Shown here one piece after another: positions 1-8,457 of a DNA stretch of 64,000 bases. The number at the start of each line of letters is the position of its first letter. The first letter of the stretch is position 1. Below the pieces are notes generated by a model. It searched no databases. It had not been told where the DNA came from and worked only from the letters and a program-made list of their open reading frames with translations. The DNA comes from an uncultured Tidjanibacter sp. Its GTDB lineage: Bacteria > Bacteroidota > Bacteroidia > Bacteroidales > Rikenellaceae. The stretch lies in contig CALVCL010000003.1 in NCBI GenBank assembly GCA_944326085.1, positions 180,676-244,675 of the forward strand, read 5' to 3'. A program made the position numbers and the translations under genes.

Positions 1-748
1 CGTAACGAACTTCGTTCTCACGTATCTTAGCATATTTAGCAATCAATTTCTCATTGAACTTTTCCTGTGCATACGGGTCAAGTTCGAGAGAAGTGATAAC
101 ATGCTCGGCTCTGTCGGCAGTTTTGCCGATAAGAGCCCAGTCACCATCCTGTGCCTTGATTTCTTCTGCAGTCCTGCGCGGGCGCTGGTCAGCAAGAACG
201 ACCTTCTCCATCATCTGACCGATAACACCATCGGAAAGTATCATAACAGGGTTACGATATTTGAAAGCAAGGTCAAATGCATCAAATACGAAATCGTGCA
301 TCTCCTGTACGGAATTCGGAGCGAGCACGATAAGATGGAAGTCACCGTGCGCACCGCCCTTGGTCGCCTGGAAGTAGTCACTCTGCGAAGGCTGAATAGT
401 ACCAAGACCGGGACCGCCACGGGTAACGTTAATAACCACACAGGGAAGTTCAGCACCTGCGATATAGCTGAAACCTTCGCTCATAAGGCTGACGCCAGGG
501 CTGGACGACGAAGTCAAAACCCTTTTACCGGTGCTGGCTGCACCGTATACCATGTTTATTGCCGATACTTCACTTTCAGCCTGAAGAACGACCATTCCGG
601 TTGTTTCCCACGGTTTGAGTTCCATGAGCGTTTCCATAACCTCCGACTGGGGAGTGATAGGATAGCCGAAATAGCCATCGGCACCGCAACGAATTGCCGC
701 TTCGGCAAGCACTTCGTTGCCTTTCATCAATCTTACCTCTTTCTCCAT
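1..748 (-). CDS. vorB: 2-oxoacid:ferredoxin oxidoreductase, alpha-type subunit (VorB/KorA), 3' end outside window
   Basis: This is the alpha-type subunit of a pyruvate/2-oxoglutarate/branched-chain 2-oxoacid ferredoxin oxidoreductase, which oxidatively decarboxylates 2-oxoacids to acyl-CoA and passes electrons to ferredoxin in the cytoplasm. The translation from the ATG at 748 runs open to the window edge for about 249 codons. It shows the family's N-terminal landmarks: MKGNEVLAEAAIRCG, the FGYPITPQSE motif around residues 27-36, and the TSSSSPGVSLMSEG and GGPGLGTIQPSQSD segments that form the pyrimidine-binding and subunit-contact region. The start follows the 4Fe-4S gene after only 3 bases, so the two form one operon; the TPP-binding beta subunit should lie just left of the window. 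Sequence alone does not settle branched-chain (Vor) versus 2-oxoglutarate (Kor) specificity. The family is certain; the substrate is not. Confidence 0.9.
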   Translation of the reverse strand, partial: MEKEVRLMKGNEVLAEAAIRCGADGYFGYPITPQSEVMETLMELKPWETTGMVVLQAESEVSAINMVYGAASTGKRVLTSSSSPGVSLMSEGFSYIAGAELPCVVINVTRGGPGLGTIQPSQSDYFQATKGGAHGDFHLIVLAPNSVQEMHDFVFDAFDLAFKYRNPVMILSDGVIGQMMEKVVLADQRPRRTAEEIKAQDGDWALIGKTADRAEHVITSLELDPYAQEKFNEKLIAKYAKIRENEVRY

Positions 749-751
749 TGC

Positions 752-979
752 TTACTCGAATTTTTGTCTGTAAACCGTAATGACGCTGTCCGGGCACATG
801 ATAGCGCAACTTGCACAACCTATGCAGTCGTCAGGATTAGCCATATAGCAGTAGTTGTAACCTTTGCCGTTTACATGCGGCGAAAGGGCCAACACATTGC
901 TCGGACATGAAGGCACGCATACGCCACATCCTTTGCAGCGTTCGATGTCTACAATGATAGTTCCTTTGATTTTAGCCAT
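752..979 (-). CDS. 2x[4Fe-4S] ferredoxin subunit of 2-oxoacid oxidoreductase (KorD/VorD-like)
   Basis: A 75-residue protein with two classical [4Fe-4S] motifs, CKGCGVCVPSCP (residues 15-26) and CIGCASCAIMCP (about 53-64). This is the length and layout of the small delta-type subunit of four-subunit 2-oxoacid:ferredoxin oxidoreductases. Its role is to pass electrons from the TPP centre of the catalytic subunits to soluble ferredoxin. It is the first gene of the operon: vorB starts 3 bases after its stop. A TACATTTG -7 box lies 41 bases upstream. It could in principle be a free ferredoxin, but the tight coupling to vorB makes a subunit role much likelier. Confidence 0.92.
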   Translation of the reverse strand: MAKIKGTIIVDIERCKGCGVCVPSCPSNVLALSPHVNGKGYNYCYMANPDDCIGCASCAIMCPDSVITVYRQKFE

Positions 980-1019
980 AATATATTATGATTTTTAAGC
1001 CATAGGCTACATTACATTA

Positions 1020-1050
1020 CAAATGTACGTACTTATTTCGTAACTAAAAA
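1020..1050 (-). promoter_or_regulatory. Promoter of the vor/kor operon
   Basis: On the minus strand TACATTTG (1027-1020) matches the Bacteroidota -7 box TAnnTTTG exactly. A TTTT at 1050-1047 sits 19 bases upstream, where TTTG is expected. Predicted transcription starts near 1013, giving a leader of about 34 bases. The rest of 1053-1220 shows no gene I can support. Confidence 0.55.
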
Positions 1051-1220
1051 TAGGTAGCACGTTTTTTTTACTGTTAATTACTGAACAGTACGGAAAACTT
1101 TTACACATCAACAAACGCATAAAACTCAATGCGTTATAAAAATCGCCAGGTGCAAACACATTAGTTCCCAATATCGCATCGTTCACAATAAACAATGAGC
1201 TACATCACCCTACATGCCTA

Positions 1221-1252
1221 AAAAATGCAGGCCGCCAGTTTTGGCGGCCTGC
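1221..1252 (-). terminator. Rho-independent terminator of fabG
   Basis: A perfect 10-bp GC-rich stem (GCAGGCCGCC at 1227-1236 with its complement at 1243-1252) has a 6-base loop. On the minus strand it is followed by a T-rich run (complement of 1221-1226). It lies about 50 bases downstream of the fabG stop. Confidence 0.85.
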
Positions 1253-1305
1253 AAGATTATAAACAGTTTTAATGCGGTCTGACAACAAGCCAGGTCTCAA
1301 AGCCA

Positions 1306-2052
1306 CTACGAATTCATGGCACCGTTCACCTCTATAACCTGACCGCTTACATAGCTTGACAGGTCGCTTGCAAGGAAAAGGGCAACCTTCGCGATTTCCT
1401 CCGGAGTACCTCCCCTGCGAAGCGGTATTTTCTTGTTCCAGTCCTCCTTAACTGCATCAGGTAACTTATCTGTCATTTCTGTTATTATAAAACCCGGAGC
1501 TATGGCATTGGCACGCACGCCGCGCGAACCAAGTTCAAGTGCAATAGATTTTGCCAAACCTATCATACCTGCCTTGGATGCAGAATAGTTAGCCTGACCA
1601 GCATTGCCATGTACCCCAACAACCGATGACATATTAATGATACTACCACCCTTCTGACGCATCATTATAGGCGTTACTGCATGAATAAAATTGAATGCAG
1701 ACTTAAGATTAACATTGAGTACCATATCCCACTGTTTCTCGTCCATCTTCAACATTAGTCCGTCACGGGTGATACCTGCATTGTTCACAAGTACGTCAAT
1801 ACGGCCGAAATCGCGCATTATTTCTTCTACAACCTCATGGGTCTGATTAAAGTCGGCTGCATTGGATGCGTATGCTTTGCAGCGCACGCCTAAATTTTTT
1901 ATTGCCTCTTCAGTTGCCTTTGCATTATCATCCACTGCAAGGTCGGTAAATGCTATATCGGCTCCGTTTTCGGCAAAGTACAGCGCAACGGCCCTACCGA
2001 TACCGCGGGCCGCTCCTGTAACAACGGCTACTTTTCCTTCGAGTAATTTCAT
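1306..2052 (-). CDS. fabG: 3-oxoacyl-[ACP] reductase FabG
   Basis: A 248-residue short-chain dehydrogenase/reductase that reduces 3-oxoacyl-ACP to 3-hydroxyacyl-ACP with NADPH in type II fatty acid synthesis. The nucleotide-binding TGAARGIG motif is at residues 12-19, NNAG at 90-93, and the catalytic tetrad N115, S143, Y156 and K160 (YSASK) is complete. The length matches FabG (244-248). The gene is monocistronic, with a TATATTTG -7 box at 2092-2085 and its own terminator. SDR enzymes are easily confused with one another, but the VGVHGNAGQANYSASKAG segment and the VNGAM C-terminus are typical of FabG. Confidence 0.94.
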   Translation of the reverse strand: MKLLEGKVAVVTGAARGIGRAVALYFAENGADIAFTDLAVDDNAKATEEAIKNLGVRCKAYASNAADFNQTHEVVEEIMRDFGRIDVLVNNAGITRDGLMLKMDEKQWDMVLNVNLKSAFNFIHAVTPIMMRQKGGSIINMSSVVGVHGNAGQANYSASKAGMIGLAKSIALELGSRGVRANAIAPGFIITEMTDKLPDAVKEDWNKKIPLRRGGTPEEIAKVALFLASDLSSYVSGQVIEVNGAMNS

Positions 2053-2084
2053 TGGTCGAAAAGTTTAGGTGAATTATTAATATA

Positions 2085-2092
2085 CAAATATA
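2085..2092 (-). promoter_or_regulatory. -7 box of fabG
   Basis: TATATTTG on the minus strand is an exact TAnnTTTG match, 32 bases upstream of the fabG ATG. I see no good TTTG at the usual distance upstream. Confidence 0.45.
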
Positions 2093-2176
2093 ATGTTTTT
2101 TCCCGATTTGCCCACATCTCACGCATAGTCGCATGAACTACTATTATATATAAATGACTACTATATAAAACAGGGA

Positions 2177-2204
2177 GGGGCCGCAAGATTCATCCTTCGG
2201 CCCC
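2177..2204 (-). terminator. Terminator of yqeY
   Basis: Seven-base arms GGGGCCG (2177-2183) and CGGCCCC (2198-2204) form a stem, followed on the minus strand by CTGTTTTATATAG. It starts 24 bases after the yqeY stop. Confidence 0.65.
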
Positions 2205-2227
2205 ACAAACACATATTTGCTGACAGC

Positions 2228-2674
2228 CTATGCCAGCAACTTCTTTACTGTTTCAGATATTGCCTTTCCGTCAGCAAGGCCATTAAACTGTTTAACAGCC
2301 ACACCCATAACCTTACCCATATCGGCAGGAGATTTGGCACCGACCTGCGCTATCACTTCACGCAATGCAGACTCCAATTCATCCTGGCTCATCTGACGCG
2401 GCAGATATGCTTCAATATACGCAGCTTCAGCCAACTCATTATCAGCCAACTCTGCACGCCCTGCATCAGTATAAAGCTGCGCCGACTCTTTGCGTTGTTT
2501 CACAAGTTTCTGCATTATTTTCACAACATCGGCATCAGTAACCTCATGGACTTCGCCTTCTGTCTTCTTCAACAATACCGCAGCTTTAACTGCCCTCAAT
2601 GCAGCCAGTTTATGGGCTTCTTTCGCCAACATGGCATGCTTAATATCCTCATTGATACGTTCCTCAAGTGTCAT
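2228..2674 (-). CDS. yqeY: GatB/YqeY domain protein
   Basis: A 148-residue YqeY-family protein. It corresponds to the helical tail domain of the GatB subunit of tRNA amidotransferases and is thought to bind tRNA, though the cellular role of the stand-alone form is not established. The N-terminus (MTLEERINEDIKHAMLAKE), the central EAAYIEAYLPRQMSQDEL segment and the C-terminal MGKVMGVAVKQFNGLADGK segment are the family's conserved blocks, and the length is typical. It appears monocistronic, between the ppiD terminator and its own. Confidence 0.93.
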   Translation of the reverse strand: MTLEERINEDIKHAMLAKEAHKLAALRAVKAAVLLKKTEGEVHEVTDADVVKIMQKLVKQRKESAQLYTDAGRAELADNELAEAAYIEAYLPRQMSQDELESALREVIAQVGAKSPADMGKVMGVAVKQFNGLADGKAISETVKKLLA

Positions 2675-2719
2675 ATATCAGATGTTTAAAAATTATATAT
2701 CCTCTAATTAAAAATAACA

Positions 2720-2744
2720 GAGGCCGTCCTTAACAGACAGCCTC
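2720..2744 (-). terminator. Terminator of ppiD
   Basis: A 9-bp stem (2720-2728 with 2736-2744, one G-U pair on the minus strand) is followed on the minus strand by TGTTATTTTTAATT. It ends the ppiD transcript before yqeY. Confidence 0.7.
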
Positions 2745-2778
2745 CGGTAACTTATACGCGCCTGCCATGGCTCGTCTG

Positions 2779-4839
2779 TTAGAAGAATTTCACTCTCATA
2801 TCCTTGATATCGCTCTCTTCATTCAACGCCTGCATAGCACGCTGCTGAACGTAAGCAGAAGCATTAGCATTTATGCGGACACGTTCGCTTTCGGCATCAA
2901 CATCACCTGTTTTTTCGGAACCTGTCACAACAAACCTGTAAACGCCGTTCACACCTTCAACAGGTTTTGAAAGGATCCCTTCTTCAACACTGGATATTGC
3001 ACCTATCAACTGAGGTTCAACACCTACTTCCGGAATATAGAATGCATTCCACTGTACTCCGTCAACTGCCTGAACATCCTCACCGGTTGCCGCAGCCACT
3101 TCGTCAATAGTATTGCCCGTCATCTCATCAGCAATGATACGTGCCTTAGCCTCATTGCGAAGTATCTGAGTTATTTGGGGTGTAGCCTGTTCAAGTGCAG
3201 TATATCCCTGCTCCCTGACATCAACCAGGGCTGCCACATAGTAATCGCCATCGATATCCATTATCTGGGATATGTCACCTGTCTTACCGTTGAATGCCCA
3301 ACGAACCATTTCCTTGGAGTTCTCAATGCCGCTGATAGTTCTATCCGTATTAAGTATTCTGACCGTTCTCTTTGAGAGCATTGCATCGTTCACAGCCTTA
3401 TCGAAACCTTCAACAGTATTGCCTGCAGAAGTAACAAAACTGCTTGCTTTCTGATATGCGGTCTGCACTGTGGCATCACTGGGGTCTACCTTGTAGGTAA
3501 TGGTTGCTATCTGTGCTTTCTTGACGGGACGGCTCTTGTAGGTCAGTTCAACAACTTGCAAACCCACATTTGACTCTACAACATACACATCACCTACTTT
3601 TGCTGCAATAGCCGCATCGGTAAACTCAGCCGGCACCTGTGCAGGTGTAAATCGACCAAGATCACCGCCATTTTGAGCGGCAGAACGGTCAAGCGAATAT
3701 TGCATTGCCAGCTCTGCAAAGTCACCGCCATTGCGTATCACAGTCACAAGGCTGTCTGCCAACTTGTTTTCTCTCCTTTGCAACATTATATGACGAGCAC
3801 CAAGACTGTCAGGCATCATACGAATATTTGCAACACGTGATATGGTATATTCATCACCATCAAGCGTAGGCCCTACCATGCCTTTGGTATCGTTACCAAA
3901 GGCAAGAGCAGCAATTTCATCCGACAACTGTTCCTGACTGTAATAATTTACATCTGGCTTTGTCTGCGAATTAAGTGTAGCGTACTGCATCGGGGCATCA
4001 CTAACTGCAAACTCTTCGGCAATGCCGTCAATCATCTTCTTGGCATCGGCATAGTCGCTCTCCGACGGCATTACATCAAATACAACATACTCGATATTGC
4101 GCGATTCTGCCTGACGAAAAGCCTCCTTATGAGTATCATAATATTTCTTCACATCGGCAGAAGTGATATTTACAAGAGAATCAGGAACCGTAAAATAATC
4201 CTTGCCTACCACATTGGCGGAATACTCTACATCGGTAGTTTCCATTCCGTGGGCAATCTCAAGTGCATTGGCATAATAACCGCCTTTCACAAGAGTCATA
4301 TATTTGCTGACTGCTCTTTCCTGCTGCATCTGATTGCGAAGGAAAGACCATATAGCATATGCACCGTCATTTGTAGCAGCACTGCCCATGAATGTCTTAA
4401 GCATCTGTGGGTCGAAAAGTCCAGTAGACGGATTAATAAACGTAGACGTAACAATCGGAGACAGATAAACGCCGTCAAGCATATCACGCTGTTCAGTCTC
4501 GGAAACAGTAAGACCAAGATTGTCAAAACCTGGCTTGTAGGAGTTTTCCATTATAAGTTGTTCCCAAGCCATGTCGTAAATCATTTCCTGTTCCTGTGCC
4601 GAGAAAGCATCACGTCCCCACATCATTTTATATATCGAAGTGAGGTAATCGGCCTCATTAAGGAAATCCACATAATTGATGTGTTTGCCATTGATATCAC
4701 CCACACGCGTTTTACGCGAATTGAAAAGGGTGCTCCCCGAAGTAAAGATGTCACCGATAAGGAAAGCAAGCAGTGCTACAAAAATAACGATTGTCACCGC
4801 TATGCTACCTTTGGTTCTCAAAGTGTTTAGACTTGCCAT
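2779..4839 (-). CDS. ppiD: PpiD-like membrane-anchored peptidylprolyl isomerase/chaperone
   Basis: A 686-residue protein with one N-terminal transmembrane segment (about residues 12-30), a SurA-type N-terminal chaperone region and a parvulin domain (about 345-435, starting ARHIMLQRRENK and holding the NGGDLGRF motif). This is the PpiD layout: an inner-membrane anchored folding helper facing the periplasm. The family usually has 600-700 residues. It is the last gene of the lptC/CNNM/ppiD run on the minus strand. A TAAATTTG -7 box (4864-4857) lies 18 bases upstream of the ATG, so it can probably be transcribed alone. A second, degenerate parvulin-like region may follow near residues 490-560; I am not sure of that. 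Confidence 0.9.
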   Translation of the reverse strand: MASLNTLRTKGSIAVTIVIFVALLAFLIGDIFTSGSTLFNSRKTRVGDINGKHINYVDFLNEADYLTSIYKMMWGRDAFSAQEQEMIYDMAWEQLIMENSYKPGFDNLGLTVSETEQRDMLDGVYLSPIVTSTFINPSTGLFDPQMLKTFMGSAATNDGAYAIWSFLRNQMQQERAVSKYMTLVKGGYYANALEIAHGMETTDVEYSANVVGKDYFTVPDSLVNITSADVKKYYDTHKEAFRQAESRNIEYVVFDVMPSESDYADAKKMIDGIAEEFAVSDAPMQYATLNSQTKPDVNYYSQEQLSDEIAALAFGNDTKGMVGPTLDGDEYTISRVANIRMMPDSLGARHIMLQRRENKLADSLVTVIRNGGDFAELAMQYSLDRSAAQNGGDLGRFTPAQVPAEFTDAAIAAKVGDVYVVESNVGLQVVELTYKSRPVKKAQIATITYKVDPSDATVQTAYQKASSFVTSAGNTVEGFDKAVNDAMLSKRTVRILNTDRTISGIENSKEMVRWAFNGKTGDISQIMDIDGDYYVAALVDVREQGYTALEQATPQITQILRNEAKARIIADEMTGNTIDEVAAATGEDVQAVDGVQWNAFYIPEVGVEPQLIGAISSVEEGILSKPVEGVNGVYRFVVTGSEKTGDVDAESERVRINANASAYVQQRAMQALNEESDIKDMRVKFF

Positions 4840-5011
4840 ACTTTTATAATCGTTTTCAAATTTATCGTTTCTGCATGATTGCCGCGTGCCACATTACGCT
4901 ACAGCAAGGCTATCCGCGGATTAAACGGCTTCAAAGATAATAATTTTCCCTGTATGAGATTATCTGCCGCTACTAAAAATTAAGGCAGCAATATCAAAAA
5001 CGAGAAAACTG

Positions 5012-6268
5012 CTACAATATTCTGACCTTGATAAGTTCGATACGAGCAGACGATACCTCCAATATGCGAAACAGCTTGTTGTCTACAGTTATCTCGCTGC
5101 CAATATCGGGAATATCGCCTTCATGGAATATAATGTACCCTGCAATGGTGTCATATTCCTCTGACTCCTCGATGCCAAGGGCATACTTCTCATTCAGATA
5201 TTTAACCTCAAGTCTTCCGGAGAAAACATATTCATTTTCGGCAATCTGTTTCTCCACCAAGTTTGGAACATCGTGTTCATCGTCTATCTCCCCGAATATC
5301 TCTTCAAGCACATCCTCCAAAGAAATAATACCTGCCGTTCCGCCAAACTCATCGATAACTACGGCAACAGATATTTTATTCTTGGTAAACTCACCAAGCA
5401 TCTTTTCCGCAGACATTGTCTCCGGTACGTAACGCACACTCCTAATCACCTCACTAATACTTTTCGGCGAGCGGAACATACTCTTAATATTAACATATCC
5501 GATTATATTGTCAATAGAGTTCTCCCATACAAATATACGCGAGTATTGGCTCTCAACAAACACGGCCTGCAATTCCGCAACCGAACTGTCTGCGCTGACG
5601 GCTTCGACATCAACTCTCGGGACCATACAGTCCCTCACCAATATATCAGAAAAATCCAAAGCATTTTGAAAAATACGCCTCTCTTTCTCCTGCCCATCAT
5701 GTATTTCGGTATTTTCTTCGAGAAGATTTTCCAAATCCACCTTTTCGAAGTTTCTGATACCGTCACTGTCCTTAACTTTGATGCCAAACAAGCGCATCAA
5801 TCCTATCGACAGCCATGTTGAAAATTTGGCTATCGGATACAATATGACATAAAAGAAAAATACAGGTACTGCAAAAGCATTCAGGTAGGAATTAGGTTTT
5901 AGTTTTACAATTGCCTTCGGGGTAAATTCACCGACAAAAATTATGATTATGGTAGAAATGAGCGACTCTATAAGGACTGCTCCAGTCCCTGTGCCCATAT
6001 TGATGCCCCAACTTTCAGCAAGGGCATGTATCAATATAGTCATTTGGAGCGAATATATGACAAGGACGATGTTGTTACCAACAAGCATTGTGGTTATGTA
6101 CTGTCCGGGGTTGTTCACAAATACACCCACTATACGCCCGAACGCACCTCTTTGCTTACGGTCTATTTCCAATTTGAGTTTATTGGAACTCGTAAAGGCA
6201 ATCTCCATTCCGGAAAAGAATGCCGACAGCAACAACGATCCTATAGCAACAACTATCACCGATACCAT
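5012..6268 (-). CDS. CNNM/CBS-domain transporter-like protein (hemolysin C / CorC family)
   Basis: A 418-residue membrane protein with an N-terminal CNNM (DUF21) region of about four membrane segments (residues 1-160). Motifs there include FFSGMEIAFTSSNK and GNNIVLVIYS. A tandem CBS pair (about 200-320, with VRDCMVPRVDVEAV) and a C-terminal CorC/HlyC domain (about 335-415) follow. Relatives are linked to Mg2+/Co2+ efflux or resistance, and in Flavobacteriia the GldE protein belongs here; the hemolysin name is historical. Its place between lptC and ppiD is a conserved Bacteroidales arrangement. The transported ion cannot be read from the sequence. Confidence 0.9.
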   Translation of the reverse strand: MVSVIVVAIGSLLLSAFFSGMEIAFTSSNKLKLEIDRKQRGAFGRIVGVFVNNPGQYITTMLVGNNIVLVIYSLQMTILIHALAESWGINMGTGTGAVLIESLISTIIIIFVGEFTPKAIVKLKPNSYLNAFAVPVFFFYVILYPIAKFSTWLSIGLMRLFGIKVKDSDGIRNFEKVDLENLLEENTEIHDGQEKERRIFQNALDFSDILVRDCMVPRVDVEAVSADSSVAELQAVFVESQYSRIFVWENSIDNIIGYVNIKSMFRSPKSISEVIRSVRYVPETMSAEKMLGEFTKNKISVAVVIDEFGGTAGIISLEDVLEEIFGEIDDEHDVPNLVEKQIAENEYVFSGRLEVKYLNEKYALGIEESEEYDTIAGYIIFHEGDIPDIGSEITVDNKLFRILEVSSARIELIKVRIL

Positions 6269-6403
6269 AACCCAAAAACTGTCTCAAAAATTCCATACTG
6301 CGACAACCATACGAATTCTCTCTATGACTTGAATTCCCTTACACTTATTATGGGAATACGCTATATGACGGTTTCTAAAGCACATGATAACCATCTGCAT
6401 CTT

Positions 6404-7024
6404 TTATGCAGGCTTTGTACCTTGCTCCTTATCAACTGCTTCTTCTGACTCAGATACCTCATTCGGTGCGGTTTCAAAAGAAATAGTTCCTTCATAATCC
6501 ATGAACTCCCACTGTTCCAAATTCTTGTCTGACAACAAACCTTCTCCATGATGTATGCCATTGGCATCAATTACCTTTACACTCACATTGGAATAGATGC
6601 GGTCGGTCTTTGCATCCCAAAACAACTGTTCGGTATAAAGTGTGTTGCCCGAACCGGATGCAACAACATTACCGCTGGCCATCCACAAATCACGCTTGTC
6701 GTAATATATAGCCTCATTGGCACGCAGTGTAGACTCAACTATTTCAGTCGAATCCTGAAATGTTTCCACGAACACGCCCTCCGGATACCTCGTATATGGA
6801 TCCCGTGACAAACCATACTGTTCCATAAGCGGCGTAGTAAAATGATACGACTTAAGTCCGTTACTGCTAACTGTCATTGTCAAGTTCTCACTGCGCATAG
6901 TAACTACAGCCTCTTCATTAATCTCTTCCGAGGTTTTCCTGGATTTGCATGAAAACGACAAAAAGGCATTTCCTATCACAAGAAACACAATGACATACTT
7001 GAGATATCTGACAACTGTATCCAT
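6404..7024 (-). CDS. lptC: LPS export periplasmic protein LptC
   Basis: LptC passes lipopolysaccharide from the inner-membrane LptBFG transporter to periplasmic LptA. A membrane anchor lies at the N-terminus (VVRYLKYVIVFLVIGNAFLSF), then the lipobox-like LSFSC, then the beta-jellyroll region with YDKRDLWMASGNVVASG, typical of Lpt proteins. I start at the ATG at 7024 (206 residues). An in-frame ATG six codons upstream (7042) lies inside the terminator hairpin of the preceding gene, so it would be hidden in the stem. The protein is followed by the CNNM gene after 135 bases. Confidence 0.88.
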   Translation of the reverse strand: MDTVVRYLKYVIVFLVIGNAFLSFSCKSRKTSEEINEEAVVTMRSENLTMTVSSNGLKSYHFTTPLMEQYGLSRDPYTRYPEGVFVETFQDSTEIVESTLRANEAIYYDKRDLWMASGNVVASGSGNTLYTEQLFWDAKTDRIYSNVSVKVIDANGIHHGEGLLSDKNLEQWEFMDYEGTISFETAPNEVSESEEAVDKEQGTKPA

Positions 7025-7030
7025 AAAATC

Positions 7031-7066
7031 AAAAAAGGGCATACGGCATTATGTGCCGTATGCCCT
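7031..7066 (-). terminator. Terminator after the TPR gene, overlapping the lptC upstream region
   Basis: A perfect 13-bp stem (7036-7048 with 7054-7066, 5-base loop) is followed on the minus strand by six Ts (complement of 7031-7036). It separates the TPR gene from lptC, so lptC expression needs either readthrough or another promoter. Confidence 0.88.
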
Positions 7067-7081
7067 ATACATTAACCTTAA

Positions 7082-8428
7082 TTAGTCAACTATCTTGACT
7101 GTAGTGCGACCATTTACCCAACCGCACTTAACATCATAGGGGGTACCTTCCTTGGTAAGGCCACGGAAGAAAAGTTCATCCCTTGTCGGGAACGACTTAC
7201 GGAACATAGCCATTGTCTCGTCTATCTGTTTACGTTCAGCTGAACCATCTTGAAACAACGGACGAGTAGCCGCAAGCATGTCATATGCCAACCAGAACAC
7301 TGTCTGACGGTCGAAACCTTCACAGTTTACGGCACCTTCGGCATAAGCCTGAGCAAGAATGATACCTGCATAACCATTAGACGGATCGAGTTTACGTGCC
7401 TGCGAAGCATACTCGGCAGCCACTGCAGCATTTTTCATGGAAAGTTCAGTACCGGCAATCTCTACAGCGAACATCGCCTTGGTAACAGGATCTGTCTCTC
7501 TTTCAAACGCAGCCTTTAAAAAGCTAACGGCTTTTTCATTATTCCCTGCGCTTACATATGCAGCTGAAACCATCTTTGCCGTTTCTGCTGACGGATCAGC
7601 ATTGAACCACTGCTCGCCAACTGAGAAAGCGTACTCGGAATAGCACTGATTGCGAACAAACAGTCCAAATGCCTTGGCCAGCAAGGAAGCGTCTGCAGGA
7701 TTGGCTTCGATACGTGCTTTGAAAATCCTCTCCAAGTTGGCGCAATCAGCCGCATTGCTGGACACAAAGAGGGCATCGAAAGTTTCCCTTGCAGCATCGC
7801 TGTCCGGATCTGTCACCTTATCAAGCAAACCTGACAACCAGTCATACTGATTAAGGTAATAGTCAGTTTCAACCAAATCATTGCTGTAATCTGTAGTCAA
7901 CTCATTGAAATACATGTTTATAAAATCCGGATCCGGATTATTCTCATTGGCCTTGATTGCATCCTCGAAAACAGCACGCACGCCATCGCGATCCATAGGC
8001 GAGAATGCGAGATAATCCTTGGCTTTCTGTACCAATATGTAAGGACGGCCATACCTTGCGTTGTCACCGAAATATTCCATACGGAGGTCATACAGTATGA
8101 ACAACGAATCAACGTATCCCTGACGTTGCTTCAGATCCATGCAACGCTGAATTTTATTCTTGTATATGTTGATTGCATATACGTATATGTTCTGCGCTCC
8201 GCGAGGAGAATTTTCCAACAGATAGGGAAGATAACCAAGAGCATCATCATAGCGCTGACTGTTATATGCGTCCCTATAGAAATTGAACTTCTTCGCATTC
8301 TCGAAACGCTGCTCCTGTGTAGCATTCTCGCCCCACTCCGGGCCAAGTTGCACATTCTGTGCAAACACAGATACACTGCCAAACACCAGCGAAACTGCAA
8401 GCAATACTTTTAATTTCAAGGAATTCAT
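7082..8428 (-). CDS. Exported tetratricopeptide-repeat protein
   Basis: A 448-residue protein with a clear signal peptide (cleavage after SVSVFAQ, about residue 24) and helical repeats of TPR type in the C-terminal half (for example DASLLAKAFGLFVRN, AAVAAEYASQARKLDPSNGYA, residues about 245-365). It is probably periplasmic, acting as a protein-interaction scaffold. The gene sits 29 bases after the outer-membrane barrel gene, which starts the coaX/barrel/TPR/lptC cluster conserved in Bacteroidales. This suggests a role in envelope assembly, but no specific function is established. It ends at a strong terminator. Confidence 0.82.
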   Translation of the reverse strand: MNSLKLKVLLAVSLVFGSVSVFAQNVQLGPEWGENATQEQRFENAKKFNFYRDAYNSQRYDDALGYLPYLLENSPRGAQNIYVYAINIYKNKIQRCMDLKQRQGYVDSLFILYDLRMEYFGDNARYGRPYILVQKAKDYLAFSPMDRDGVRAVFEDAIKANENNPDPDFINMYFNELTTDYSNDLVETDYYLNQYDWLSGLLDKVTDPDSDAARETFDALFVSSNAADCANLERIFKARIEANPADASLLAKAFGLFVRNQCYSEYAFSVGEQWFNADPSAETAKMVSAAYVSAGNNEKAVSFLKAAFERETDPVTKAMFAVEIAGTELSMKNAAVAAEYASQARKLDPSNGYAGIILAQAYAEGAVNCEGFDRQTVFWLAYDMLAATRPLFQDGSAERKQIDETMAMFRKSFPTRDELFFRGLTKEGTPYDVKCGWVNGRTTVKIVD

Positions 8429-8457
8429 AATGTTTAAATAGTTATTTTTAAGTTATA

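Noticed and set aside
101..910. A 269-codon plus-strand frame at the left edge
   Set aside because: It is antisense to vorB and the ferredoxin gene, both clearly recognisable.
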